Of a stretch of 64,000 nt of DNA, positions 35,943-46,900 are shown piece after piece. The stretch spans positions 496,001 to 560,000 of the forward strand of contig JACRPQ010000004.1 in assembly GCA_016223135.1 (NCBI GenBank), in the 5' to 3' direction. The translations under genes were made by a program, and so were the position numbers. Each line of letters starts with the position of its first letter. Position 1 is the stretch's first letter. The DNA is from Chloroflexota bacterium. GTDB taxonomy: Bacteria; Chloroflexota; Anaerolineae; Anaerolineales; Villigracilaceae. The notes under the pieces are model-generated. The model did no database searches and was not told the DNA's origin. It saw only the letters and a program-made list of their open reading frames with translations.

Positions 35943-35978
35943 AAAAAGGACACGCTTTTTGGGAAGCATGTCCTTTTT
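35943..35978 (-). terminator. Terminator of the LysM protein gene
   Basis: AAAAAGGACA / TGTCCTTTTT hairpin with long A and T tracts, 16 bases after the minus-strand stop at 35994. Confidence 0.8.
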
Positions 35979-35993
35979 AGGGGTGGGTCGGCA

Positions 35994-36746
35994 TTATTTG
36001 ACCTTGATGACCTGCCCGACGTAAATCAGGTTGGGATTTTTGATGGTGGGGTTGAGTTTGAGCAGGGCGTTCACGGTGGTTCCGTATTTAGCGGCGATGA
36101 TGCGGAGCGTATCGCCTTTCTGGACGATGTAACTGGTTCCGTCAGACGGGACTTTGAGCGCCTGCCCGACATAGATGATGTTGGGGTTCTTGATGCTGGG
36201 GTTGAGTTTGAGCAGGTTATCCACTGTGGTGCCGAATGCCTCAGCAATCTTGCGCAGGGTGTCGCCTTTTTTCACGTAGTAGGTCTGGGTGGAAGCGGGG
36301 GGCGGGGTGACAGGCGGCGGCGTGGTTGGAGCGGCATAGACTGTGAGCCGCTGCCCTTCATAGATCAGGTTGGGGTTGGTGATCTCCGGGTTTGCCTTGA
36401 GCAGGGCGTCGGTGGTGGTGCTGAAGCGGGCTGCCAGTTTTTTGAGGGTGTCGCCGCGAGCGATGATGTAGATAAAGTAGCCGCCATCCGTGCCAAGGAT
36501 GGCGCCCGGCAATTGCAGGACTTGTCCGGGGTAAATCAGATTGCCGGAGCCGATTTCAGGGTTTGCCCGCCGCAGGGCGGAGACGGTGGTTCCGCAGCGC
36601 TCGGCAATCTTGCGCAGCGTGTCGCCTTTGACGATGGTGACGCTGGTGCCGCAACTGCCTGCCGCCAAGGCGGAGGGAGCGACTGCAAAGGTTGTGATAA
36701 GCAGCGCGGTGAGCAGAGCAAACATTAAGATTCTTTTGGTAGTCAT
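35994..36746 (-). CDS. Exported protein with four LysM modules
   Basis: 250 residues from the ATG at 36746, GGAGG upstream. Signal peptide [30 protein letters not shown] is followed by LysM units [57 protein letters not shown] and [19 protein letters not shown], each ending NPNLIYVGQ-like. A proline linker separates units 2 and 3. It has no catalytic domain, so it is a peptidoglycan-binding protein, free in the envelope or medium. Confidence 0.93.
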   Translation of the reverse strand: MTTKRILMFALLTALLITTFAVAPSALAAGSCGTSVTIVKGDTLRKIAERCGTTVSALRRANPEIGSGNLIYPGQVLQLPGAILGTDGGYFIYIIARGDTLKKLAARFSTTTDALLKANPEITNPNLIYEGQRLTVYAAPTTPPPVTPPPASTQTYYVKKGDTLRKIAEAFGTTVDNLLKLNPSIKNPNIIYVGQALKVPSDGTSYIVQKGDTLRIIAAKYGTTVNALLKLNPTIKNPNLIYVGQVIKVK

Positions 36747-36841
36747 CGAAACCTCCATTTCGTTTCACAAAGAGAAGATGCTTTTCAACTCTGAAAAGTT
36801 CCTGTTTTTTTGTGTTCCTCTGGCAAAGTTGTGGCGGAATG

Positions 36842-36877
36842 AAAAATGGGAGCCGGCTGAAACCGGCTCCCATTTTT
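36842..36877 (-). terminator. Terminator of terC
   Basis: AAAAATGGGAGCCGG / CCGGCTCCCATTTTT with a short loop, 9 bases past the minus-strand stop at 36886. The A/T tails on both sides make it usable in either direction. Confidence 0.88.
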
Positions 36878-36885
36878 CCATCGTG

Positions 36886-37722
36886 TTATCGTCTTTTGTT
36901 CCTGCTCTTGGCAGAACGGCGGACGCCGCGCGGTATGACCGTCGAGTCTGCGTTGACTGCCACGTATGCCGCCCGCAAGGCGACGGGCTTTTCCGCCCGC
37001 GCCCGCAGGCGCAGGTTGAGCATTTCCACAAAGATCGAGAAGCCCATGGCAAAGTAGATGTATCCCTTGGGGATGTGTTGGTGGAGTCCATCCACAAGGA
37101 GGGTGAAGCCGATAAGCAGCAGAAACGCCAGCGCCAGCATCTTGATGGTGGGATGCTCTTCCACAAACCTGCCGACAGGACCCGATGCGAAGATCATCAC
37201 GCCCGCTGCGACAACGACAGCGATAATCATAATCATCAACTCGTTTGCCATGCCCACCGCCGTGATGACGGAATCGAGCGAGAAGACGATGTCCAGCAGC
37301 ATGATTTGGACGATGACGCTCCAAAAGGCGGCGTGGACTTTGGCAGAGGCATGTCCCTCCACGCCTTCGAGTTTGTCGTGAATTTCATGCACGCTTTTCC
37401 ACAGCAGGAAGAGCCCGCCGGCGATTAGGATTAAGTCGTGCCCGGAAATTCCCAGGTCTTCTCCAAACCACGGCAGGAAAAAGAGCGGTTCTTCCAGGCT
37501 GATGATCCAGGAAAGGGAGAGCAGGAGCAGGATGCGTGTAAGCACCGCCATCGCAATGCCGGTCATGCGGGCGCGGTCGCGTTGATTTGGCGGTAATTTG
37601 CCCGCCAGGATCGAGATAAAGATGATGTTGTCCACGCCGAGCACGAGTTCGAGCACGACCAGTGTGATCAGCGCGATCCATGCTTCAGGTTGAGAAGCCC
37701 AGTTGAAGTGAAGCCATTCCAT
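36886..37722 (-). CDS. TerC-family integral membrane protein
   Basis: 278 residues with about eight helices. The two family motifs are ELVLGVDNIIFISIL near the start and DIVFSLDSVITAVGM in the middle, each with the conserved aspartate/asparagine in the membrane. TerC/Alx/YkoY proteins are linked to tellurite resistance and, better established, to Mn2+ export. Some homologues are controlled by the yybP-ykoY riboswitch; I do not recognise one in the upstream DNA. Monocistronic. Confidence 0.9.
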   Translation of the reverse strand: MEWLHFNWASQPEAWIALITLVVLELVLGVDNIIFISILAGKLPPNQRDRARMTGIAMAVLTRILLLLSLSWIISLEEPLFFLPWFGEDLGISGHDLILIAGGLFLLWKSVHEIHDKLEGVEGHASAKVHAAFWSVIVQIMLLDIVFSLDSVITAVGMANELMIMIIAVVVAAGVMIFASGPVGRFVEEHPTIKMLALAFLLLIGFTLLVDGLHQHIPKGYIYFAMGFSIFVEMLNLRLRARAEKPVALRAAYVAVNADSTVIPRGVRRSAKSRNKRR

Positions 37723-37803
37723 AGATGTTATAAGTAATCTCCTTTCGAATCAACGTGATTGCGTGCTGGTGAGGTCTTAACTCACCTTACCCAATTTCTT
37801 CGT

Positions 37804-37823
37804 AGGGCGACATTCATGTCGCC
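37804..37823. repeat. Short palindrome GGGCGACATTCATGTCGCCC
   Basis: Near-perfect 20-bp palindrome related to the one at 27021-27050. It lies in the 558-base spacer 37723-38280, which otherwise holds only the LuxR relic. Confidence 0.7.
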
Positions 37824-37916
37824 CAAAAACGCGAGATAAATCTCGCACCATCGCGTAACATGAGGTCTTAAGTCAGTAGATGATGAGAAAATTGTACTGC
37901 GGAATGCCAAAATTTG

Positions 37917-38073
37917 GTGTTCAAAACTTTGGAAGGCATGACCAACGTCGGGATTGCCGCCGCACTTTACCCTTCCATAGTCGCCGTGCGCAATCACGTC
38001 AGCGCGATTTTGGAAAAGTTGGGAGGATAGAACCCAGGCGGCGGTGATTGCCATTCAACACGGGCTGGAGGCG
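37917..38073 (+). pseudogene. Relic of a LuxR-type DNA-binding domain
   Basis: Frame from 37917 reads VFKTLEGMTNVGIAAALYP, then SIVAVRNHVSAILEKLGG and a stop. This matches the LuxR helix-turn-helix pattern (LAxGxTNxEIAxxLxIS-xxTVKNHVSxILxKLGV). In the neighbouring frame the sequence goes on as DRTQAAVIAIQHGLEAR, the normal continuation. A frameshift plus loss of the receiver domain has killed it. It lies immediately in front of an intact kinase/LuxR regulator pair, and its relation to the live regulator suggests an old duplicated system. Confidence 0.75.
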
Positions 38074-38280
38074 CGCTGTTTTGTTCAGCAGGGGGCGTTG
38101 GCAAAAATCAGCCTGCCTGCCCGAACCGCACCAGTGTACATACCTCCTTGCAGTGGAACACTTGTAACTAAAAAACACCAATTTCGTCATATTTATGGAT
38201 GGATGCAAATGCCCAAACTCGCTATTCCAAAAAATGAATAGACGATTGGGGATGTATTAAGGTATGATGTTTACACACGC

Positions 38281-39657
38281 ATGAAAACATTTCGGGAAAA
38301 ACGCAGACAGGTCATAAAGCATCTGGCAGAGGCGCTTGAAAAGTGGCGTTGGTTGATTCTTGCCTTGATTGCTCTTTCCCTTCTCTGGGTGGAAGTGCAA
38401 GAGTTTCTCGTTTTGCGCATCTTGAACCAGGCGTTTCACTATTTTGAGGTGTTTCAATATGCGGTTTTGCTGACATCTACCAGCTTATTGATTGAACTGT
38501 TTGCAAGATCCAACCGCGCTCATAAACAAGCTGCCAAAATTCTGGAGTATAAGCATCGCCTCAGCCAGGAATTGACCTCCAATGAGGATTGGGAGACGCT
38601 CATCAAGAAGGTGGCGGAAATTCCCAGCACTATCATGCCGGTGGCTGAAGCCTACCTGCTCGTAAACAATCCCATAACGGGGCAATTTGAGAAGGCGAGT
38701 CATTGGATTGATAAAGACGCCGCCGCCCAACCTTACACTTGGGATCCTTTGGTTTCCTGTAAAAAGTGTCTCGAAAAGCAATCCAACGGAAGATTGATCT
38801 TTCATCTTTGTTGTGACTCGGAGGATGACCCCTCGTCGCCCCAAATTTACAGCCTGGCGCTGTTTACTCAAAATTTTGTCACAGCGGTATTGAAATTCAA
38901 ACTCAAGCCAGGCGTTCGGCTGTTAAAGGAAGAAGAAGAGGTCTTTCGCAATATCGGAGATGAGATCGTTGCGGTTTTGCAGACAAGCCAGGACCGCAAA
39001 AGGCTGTCCGAGATGCAATCTGCCCAGGTGGCAATGGCGGAGAGACGTCTGGTCTCGTCCTTTGTTCACGATCAATTAGGTCAGAATTTGGGATATATCC
39101 ATCTGAAATTGGATCAACTCACGTCGGACGTCAGCCTCCAAAAAATGACGCGCCTTCGCGCCGAATTGGAACGATTGCGGGAAGTGGCGAATGAGTCTTA
39201 TGAAATTGTCCGCGATATTCTCAAAAAGATTCAACCGCAAACCATCCCTCACCTGACCAATTTGCTGCAGGAACATGCAAAAACCGTTTCCCGCAGGGCA
39301 AAATTCGATCTCGAATTCAAATCCATTGGCAAGGTTTCCTATCTGTCCACCCATGCCCAGCAGATGATCTTCTTTGCCTTTCGTGAGGTTCTCAGTAACA
39401 TCGAGAAACATGCCAACGCCCAAAAGGTTCAAATCCTTGTGACCTGGAGCGAACATTTTCTCGATATTTCTGTCGCCGATGACGGACGAGGCTTCGAACC
39501 GGGCGGCGTGAACACCAGCGAACACTTCGGTCTGGAAATCATGCGCGAGCGAATCGCCAGTATCAATGGTCAACTTTCGGTGGATTCCTCCACAAATTCT
39601 GGCACGGTCGTGTCTCTTTCCATTCCATTGGAAACAGCGAAAAAGGTGGTGGTATGA
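38281..39657 (+). CDS. Sensor histidine kinase (HisKA_3/NarX-like)
   Basis: 458 residues. Two membrane helices (about 20-37 and 57-75) have almost no extracellular loop, then a GAF-like region to about 235. The phosphoacceptor is in SFVHDQLGQNLGYIHLKLDQL; the HATPase domain has FREVLSNIEKHANAQ, DDGRGFEPGG and FGLEIMRERIASINGQL. The small loop suggests an intramembrane or cytosolic signal. TATGAT at 38263-38268 could start a very short leader. The ATGA overlap with the next gene identifies its regulator. Confidence 0.93.
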   Translation: MKTFREKRRQVIKHLAEALEKWRWLILALIALSLLWVEVQEFLVLRILNQAFHYFEVFQYAVLLTSTSLLIELFARSNRAHKQAAKILEYKHRLSQELTSNEDWETLIKKVAEIPSTIMPVAEAYLLVNNPITGQFEKASHWIDKDAAAQPYTWDPLVSCKKCLEKQSNGRLIFHLCCDSEDDPSSPQIYSLALFTQNFVTAVLKFKLKPGVRLLKEEEEVFRNIGDEIVAVLQTSQDRKRLSEMQSAQVAMAERRLVSSFVHDQLGQNLGYIHLKLDQLTSDVSLQKMTRLRAELERLREVANESYEIVRDILKKIQPQTIPHLTNLLQEHAKTVSRRAKFDLEFKSIGKVSYLSTHAQQMIFFAFREVLSNIEKHANAQKVQILVTWSEHFLDISVADDGRGFEPGGVNTSEHFGLEIMRERIASINGQLSVDSSTNSGTVVSLSIPLETAKKVVV

Positions 39658-40340
39658 ACGATCAAAAAAGCGCTCCTCAGAGCGTACTCGTGATTGACGA
39701 TCACGTCCTGTTCCGGGATGGCTTGATCAGTCTTCTTGAGTCTACAGCCGATTTTCATGTGGTGGATCAAGCGGGGACGGTCAGCGAGGGCATCGAAAAA
39801 GCATTTCATCACCGTCCGGATATCATCCTGATGGATTTTTCGCTCCCCGATGGTACCGGCTTGGATGCCACTAAAATCATCCTGGATGAAATCCCCGAGT
39901 GCAAAATTGTTTTTCTCACAGTTTTTGAAACGGACGAGAACCTGTTGAAAGCCATTCGGTTGGGCGCGAAGGGCTACATGCTCAAGAATATTTCCAGTTC
40001 CTCTCTGCTTGCCAGCCTGCGCGCGCTTGCCAAAGGCGAAATCGCCATGTCGCGCAAAATGATGAGCCGCGTGGTCGAATATTCGCGCGCCATGCCCGTT
40101 CCTCCCTCTGAAGATTTGCTTGCAAAGTTAAGCCCGCGCGAACTGGATATCCTTTCTGCTTTGCAGGACGGCGCATCCAACACGCAAATTGCCCGCCAGC
40201 TATATCTCTCTGAAAATACAGTAAAGCATCATATCCATAATATTCTCGAAAAACTTGGCGTGGAAAACCGCCGTCAGGCGAGTGTTCTGGCGAAGCAAAT
40301 GGGGTTAAAACGAGGCGCTTCGCCGTCTGCTTCAAAATAG
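39654..40340 (+). CDS. NarL/LuxR-family response regulator
   Basis: 228 residues. The receiver domain has VLVIDDHVLFRDGL, phosphoacceptor aspartate in DIILMDFSLPDGTG, and switch threonine/lysine in VFLTVFE and GAKGYMLKN. The LuxR HTH is LSPRELDILSALQDGASNTQIARQLYLSENTVKHHIHNILEKLGV. It is cotranscribed with the kinase. Two hairpins follow (40361-40384 and 40392-40422). The genes downstream, including the exported-protein island, are plausible but unproven targets. Confidence 0.95.
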   Translation: MNDQKSAPQSVLVIDDHVLFRDGLISLLESTADFHVVDQAGTVSEGIEKAFHHRPDIILMDFSLPDGTGLDATKIILDEIPECKIVFLTVFETDENLLKAIRLGAKGYMLKNISSSSLLASLRALAKGEIAMSRKMMSRVVEYSRAMPVPPSEDLLAKLSPRELDILSALQDGASNTQIARQLYLSENTVKHHIHNILEKLGVENRRQASVLAKQMGLKRGASPSASK

Positions 40341-40360
40341 TCAGGCTTGCAGCGAAAAAA

Positions 40361-40422
40361 GGGTTAACCCGTTTGGGTTAACCCCCTCGATAAAAAAGGA
40401 TCATTCAAAATGATCCTTTTTT
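40361..40422 (+). terminator. Two hairpins ending the two-component operon
   Basis: GGGTTAACCC / GGGTTAACCC (40361-40384), then AAAAAAGGATCAT / ATGATCCTTTTTT (40392-40422). The second is a standard terminator. Confidence 0.88.
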
Positions 40423-40511
40423 GATTCCCCATTTCACTAACGGGCAATCGACTTTCCCATTGTATACATGTATCCTAATATGGAGAAAAATCCCCTATTA
40501 GGTGCATTACA

Positions 40512-40895
40512 GTGAATAAACGTTGTTTTCTCGTGGGACGAAAGGACTCTCTGTTCAAACAACTTGTGGCAAGTTTGCTTGTTGACATGATGGACGACCT
40601 TGACCTCTATGAAAACAAGGCTGTTGAATTCGACGCTCTGCTGGAGGAGATCAAGATTGCCTCACCTCACTTGCTTTTGCTCGAGGAAGCGTCGCCTTTT
40701 TCTGAAAACTCTTTGATGACTCGTTTTCTGGCAAACCTGCCCGCTTTGCCCGTTGTTGTCATCAGCGAAGATTCCAACTTGATATATGTTGTTCGCTGCA
40801 ATGCCCGCTTACTCAGTTCTTCCAGAGATTTGATCGAAGCCATCCACCTTACCTTTGATCATCACTTCAATCCAAACAAGGAGAATGTTTTATGA
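40512..40895 (+). CDS. Small receiver-like protein of unknown function
   Basis: 127 residues with a GTG start at 40512. CFLVGRKDSLFKQLVASLLV, then SPHLLLLEEASPF and LPVVVISEDSNLIYVVRCNARLLSSSRDLIEAI, follow the beta-alpha rhythm of a response-regulator receiver domain. The phosphoacceptor aspartate is replaced (LLLEEAS), so it would be a pseudo-receiver. It lies between the two-component genes and the giant exported protein. Function unknown. Confidence 0.6.
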   Translation: MNKRCFLVGRKDSLFKQLVASLLVDMMDDLDLYENKAVEFDALLEEIKIASPHLLLLEEASPFSENSLMTRFLANLPALPVVVISEDSNLIYVVRCNARLLSSSRDLIEAIHLTFDHHFNPNKENVL

Positions 40896-40968
40896 GAAGG
40901 TCTGCCGCCCGAGTTCACATGTTGTATTTCGAATGTTTTGTATTGCCGTATCCCCAAGGAGGTTAAGG

Positions 40969-43900
40969 ATGACTCAAATGTCCCAAAATGAAACGATTGG
41001 CAATGGCGGGAACGTGTGGCGGCGAAGACTCTCCGCCCTTATGATTCTCATCATCCTGATGGGAACATTTGCCCCCTTCACCATTGCTTCCCAGGTTCTG
41101 GCGGAGCCGCAAGCCGCTCCCACCACCAACCACCTCACCCTCAAAGTGGTGAATGCCGATGACGCCTCCATGATTTCCGAGTTCAAATACCTGATCAACA
41201 TTGACAATACCGGAAATCCCTTCCAGCCCAGAAATGCGGGCTGTTCTCCCGAAGATGCAGGCTACCCCGATTCCTGCGACTGGCCCTCCATTCGCGAAGT
41301 CCCTGCCGCCGCGCCCATCTACACCCAGGGAAATCAGGATGACTTCAACGGGAACATCCTGAACGGTCTCGATCTGCCGGATGGCAAATACCTTATCAGC
41401 GTGATGGCGAACGGCTACAAGATGGGCGGCGCTCATTTCACTGTTCCGCTGCAAGGTTCGGGAGAAGTGACAGTCTCGTTGGCGCCCAACCCTCTGCCTG
41501 CCGCCACCATGCGCATCAAGGTCTTCGAAGACAATGCCTCCGTCAACGGACAGTTCGACACGGATGAGCATGGTCTCGAAGGCTTCCGCGTCATCATCAA
41601 CGACATCGCCGGGCAGGTCTCTACGGATGTCTTTGGCAACCCGCTTTGCACCACCTATGACGCGAATGGGAATCCCACCGGCATCAACACCTATGGCTGT
41701 ACCATCAGCGATGCCAACGGCGACATGGCAATTCCCAACCTCGGTCCTAACCGTTACGATGTGCTTGTCGCGCCGCCGCCCGGCACCGACTGGACTGAAA
41801 CCACCACCCTCGAAGGTTCCCCCAGTTGGGATACTTGGCTGCAGGAAGGGAGTACAGGTCTGGATAACGAATTCGTCGTCGCGGCAGAACCGTTCCCGTG
41901 GACGATGTTCGGCTTTGTACGCCCGATGGATAACCTCAATAATTCCAGCGCCACAGGCGGCATCAGCGGCACACTCGTTGCCGCCTCGGTGTACCTGCCC
42001 CAGCAGGGCGCCCTGCCCTACTTTGGCGATATTTGGACCGGCTTCACCGGCACCAAGGTCACAGGTCCCATCACCGATGGGTGGGTGGCGCTCTCCGATT
42101 TGCAAAACGGCGACCAGGCGGTCTATGTAGGGCGGGCAAACCCCGACGGCACCTTTGCCATCACCAACGTTCCAGACGGCAACTACCTCTTCACCTGGTG
42201 GGATAACAACCTGCACTACATTCTCGACTGGATGCAGGTCACCGTCTCCGACGGGCAAATGACCGACATCGGCACGCCCATGCTGACCGGCTGGTTCACC
42301 AAGGTCGAAGGGTACGTCTTCAACGACGTCAACAGCAACGGCAAACGCGATCCCGGCGAGCCGGGCATTTCCGATTATCTCGTCGTGCTGAAAGATCGCG
42401 ATAACAGCGAAATTGACCGCATGTCCATTGCAGCCATCACCGATGCAACCGGCTACTACGTCTTCGAAAAAGCCTACCCGATGGGCTCGTGGATGGTTCT
42501 CGAAGCCTACTCCGACCGCTACTACACCACCGGCGTGACCTATCAAGTGGAAAACCAGCCGGAGCCGACCACCGTACTCGGTTCGGGCGTGGACGTGGGC
42601 TTCCTGCCCATGCTCGGTCAATCCGGACGTTTGGACTGGGGCGTGCGCCCGTATGCCCGCGGCACCAACGGCGGCATCGTCGGCACGGTCTTCTACGATG
42701 TCACCCGCAACGAACTCGACGCGCGCTATCAGGCGGTGGAAGCCTGGGCGCCTGGCATTCCTGGTTTGCTCGTTACGCTTTCCAAACCTGTGTACTGCGG
42801 CACCAATGTTGGCGTGCCCTGCGACCCCACCGATACCTTTGAACTGGCTCCCGACGGCTCCATCGCCAAGGACCCAGCCGCTGGCGGCGTTGCCTGCGGA
42901 ACCAATCCCGGCGAGCCTTGCGATCCCACCGGCACATGGGAACTGGACAGCAGCGGCAACTACAAGGTTGGTCCCATCATCAGCACGGCGATTACCGAAA
43001 CATGGGAACAGCCCACCGACTGTATCGCCCGCGACGCTCACGGCAACCCGCTCGTTTACCCCACCGATCAGGCTGTCCTGCCGCCCGACCCGACCGGCAA
43101 GCGCTGCCTTGAAGGACCTCTCATGGGGACCCAGTTCCAGAATGGCTTCGCCACCCTCGACGGCAACTACGGTTTCGACACGGTGTACTCCGGCTTTGGC
43201 TCGGCTGCCGACCCTGTGGGCGTTGGCATTCCCGCCGGCGACTATCTCGTCGAAGTGGTTGTTCCCCACGACAGCCTCGGCAGACCCATGTACCAGGTTG
43301 TGCGCGAAGAGGACATCAACATCTTCGGCGGCGACGAATTCACGCCGGCCGTTCCGCCTCCGCCCTGCGCAGGTCCCATGCACGTTGTGGATGTGGCAGG
43401 CGTCGGCGCGGATGGACCGAACGCTGTGGATAACCCCTCCTTTGCCGAGGCTGGCGGCAGTGTCTTTGAAGGCACGCAAAAACCCCTCTGCAACGTCAAA
43501 CTGGTTACGCTCAACAACGGCAAGTCCGTCGCTCCAGCCTTTACGTTCTTCACCGAGGTCCCGATCCCCGGCAAATGGAAGGGCTACATCATTGACGATC
43601 TGACCGTTTCAACCAATCCGCAGGATTTGATGTTCGGCGAAAAGGCAGGCGCGCCTCTCATGCCCATCGGCATCTACGACTTCAAGAACCGCCTCGTCGC
43701 CACCATGACCTCTGACCCGAACGGCGTGTTCGAAATCCTCCTGCCCTCTACAAATACAGTCAACTGTCCCTCGCCCTCCGGTGTCTGTCCGAACGTGTAT
43801 TACATGCTGGGCAACGACCCCAGCCTGCCCGGTTACAACCCGCAATATCGCACCATCGGCGCCAGTTTCGAAATTTACTCCGGTTTGATCATCCCCTCCG

Positions 43901-46900
43901 ACCTTGCGCCGACGCAAATCGTACCTGGCGTGCTGGCTGGCGGCTCGCTCTTCAGCAGCCCGCCGCAGTGCCAGTTGGATGACGCCACGCCGCAGCTGTT
44001 CCGCGTTTCGCAGCCCTACGGACCGCGAAACTCCACATTCACCATCACAGGGCTGGGCTTTGGCGCCTCTGTGGGGCGCGCCACCCTCGATGGAATTCCG
44101 TTGGTCATCTCCTCCTGGAGCGATACCAGCATTACCGCTAGGGTTCCAAGCAACGTACCGTTTGGTCCGCATCAATTGACCATCACCGCTCTCAACGGCA
44201 AGTCAACCGTCAACGGACTCAAATTCCACGTCACCGGCACGAGTTACAACCCGCTCATCTTTGAGGTCGGTCCCGGCAAACCCTATGCCACCATTCAGGC
44301 GGCGGTGGATGCAGCCTCAGCCTCCCCCAGCGCTCGCCCGAAACTGGTCGTGGTATATCCATCCGCGACGGGCATGTATCTGGAGAACATTGTTATGTAC
44401 TCCAAGATCAGCCTGCAGGGCGTGGGACCCGGCGGCAGGTACGCCGATAACACCGTCGTCCCCGGTTCCGTCATTGACGGACGAGGCGTTGCCGGCGACA
44501 CCCCCTATTCCCAGACATGGAAAACCTTCATCTCAGGTCTGACGTGGAGCGGCAACCAAGCCATCTTTGAAGGACCCGTCGTTTATGTCGTTGCAGAGGA
44601 TGGCGAATTTACCAGCGCCAACCCCGCCAGCATTGACGGCTTCGTCATCCAGGGCGGCGATCAGCAGGGCTTCCCCAACCAGCGCGTGCCCAACACTGAC
44701 CCGAGCGTTCACGAACTCTCCGGCGTTCAGGGCGGCGGCATCTACGTCAACGGCTATGCCCGCTATCTGCAGATTACCAACAACATCCTGCAGAGCAACG
44801 GCGGCGCATACGGCGGCGCAATCCGCCTCGGCACGCCGCACCTGCCGGGCGAATACAACGACAGCCAAAACGATTTCATCCGTATCGCCCACAACCGCAT
44901 CCTCGCCAACGGCGGCACGAACCTGGCTGGCGCAGTGGCAATCTTCTCCGGCGCCGAAGGTTACGAAGTGACCGCCAACGACGTTTGCGGAAACTTCTCG
45001 GCGGAATACGGCGGCGGCATCAGCCATTACGGCTTGAGCCCCAACGGCAGCATTCACCACAACCGCATCTACTTCAATCGCTCCTACGATGAAGGCGGCG
45101 GCATCATGATTGCCGGCGAACTGCCCGCTGACCCGAACCTGCTTACCCCCGGCGCAGGTGCGGTGGACGTGTACGCCAACCTGATTCAAAACAACCTGGC
45201 GAACGACGACGGTGGTGGTCTGCGCTTCCTCATGGCGGGCAACTTTCCGTACAACGTCTATAACAACATCATCGTCAACAACATCTCCACCCACGAAGGC
45301 GGCGGCGTCTCGCTCAACGATGCTCCCGACGTGCGCTTCTTCAACAACACGGTGATGAAGAACATCACCACCGCCACCGCCATGACCAGCAACGGTCAGC
45401 CCGCCCCGGCAGGACTCTCCACCTCCCGCAACAGCAACCTGCTGCAAGCCACCCTGCCCGCCGGCTCGCCCATCTTTAGCGAACCGTTGTTGTTCAACAA
45501 CATCTTTTGGGATAACCGTGCCGGTACATTCGTCGGCAGCACAGTGGCGGGCATTGGTCTGACCGGCGACCCGCACCCCATCAACCAATGGGACCTCGGC
45601 GTCTCCGACGGCATCGGTCTGCTCTCGCCGACCAACTCCATCCTGCAAGTCACCACCGGCACCGTTCCCGATGCATCCAACCTCGTCGGCGCTGACCCGT
45701 TGGTGGTCTCCACCTACGATACCAGCGTGCGCGCACTGCCCTGGCGCGGCAACCCCCGCTTCGTGGACATCCTGATGATTACCACGGATGCCACTCCCAA
45801 CCTGCTCGGCGATTATCACCTTGCCGATGGTTCCCCCGCCATTGACGCCGGCGCCGCCTCCAAGAACGGAGTCAACGCTCCCTCGCAGGACTTTGACCGC
45901 GGGCTTCGCCCCTCCGAAGCGGGCTACGAAATCGGCGCAGACGAGACCCCGGTCATCGCCGACCTCTCCATCACCAAGACCGACAACCTGACCACCGTCT
46001 CCCCCGGCGACCAAGTGCTTTACACCATCACGGCGACGAATAATGGTCCCTCGGCAGTCAACGGCGCGGTCATCCGCGATGTCTTCCCGACGCCATCACC
46101 GCTCAGCGGTCCCATCATCTGGACCTGCACCACGACCGGCGGCGCGACCTGCGGCGGCAGCGGCACCGGCAGCGGCAACATCAACCGCACCGTCAACATG
46201 CCTGTCGGCAGCACCGTTACCTTCACCACCACCAGCGGCACCGTCGCCGCCAGCGCCTCCGGGCAACTCTCCAACACCGCCACCGTGGACGCACCGCTTG
46301 GCGTGCTCGAATCCGATCTCGCCAACAACACCGCCACCGACACCGACACCATCGTCACCATCTCCGACCTCTCCGTCACCAAGACCGACAATCTCTATGC
46401 GGCGCTGCCCGGCGGCACGGTCAAGTACACCATCGTCGTCACCAATAACGGACCTCATGCGGTTGCCGGCGCCACGGTAACGGACAACTTCTCCGCCGAC
46501 TTCACCAGCGTCAGTTGGACCTGCTCCGCAACCAACGGCTCATCCTGTGCGGCGGTCATCAACAGCGGCAACTCGCTCAGCGCCTCGCTCAACTTGGCAA
46601 ACGGCGGCAAAGCCACACTGACCGCCATCGCAGCCGTCTCGCCCAGCGTTTCGGGCAGCATCTCCAACACCGCATCGGTGACTGTACCGGCGAACACGGT
46701 GGACCCGAATCCGGCAAACGATTCCGCCACCGACACCGACATCATCCCCGGTCCCTTCCCAACGCTCGGCATCCTCGACGACTTCAACCGCGCCAACGGA
46801 CCGCTGGGCGTCAACTGGTCGGGCTGCACTGGCACAAACGTGTACCGCATTGACGGCAATAACGTTCAGGTGCGCACGAACGGCTTCGTCTATTGGAATG

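Noticed and set aside
36560-37428. Plus-strand frames across the LysM and terC genes
   Set aside because: Both minus-strand genes have clear families, RBS or motifs, and terminators; the plus frames cross a terminator hairpin.
40963-43479. 838-codon minus-strand open frame opposite the giant exported protein
   Set aside because: Antisense shadow of a GC-rich coding sequence; no domain or RBS.
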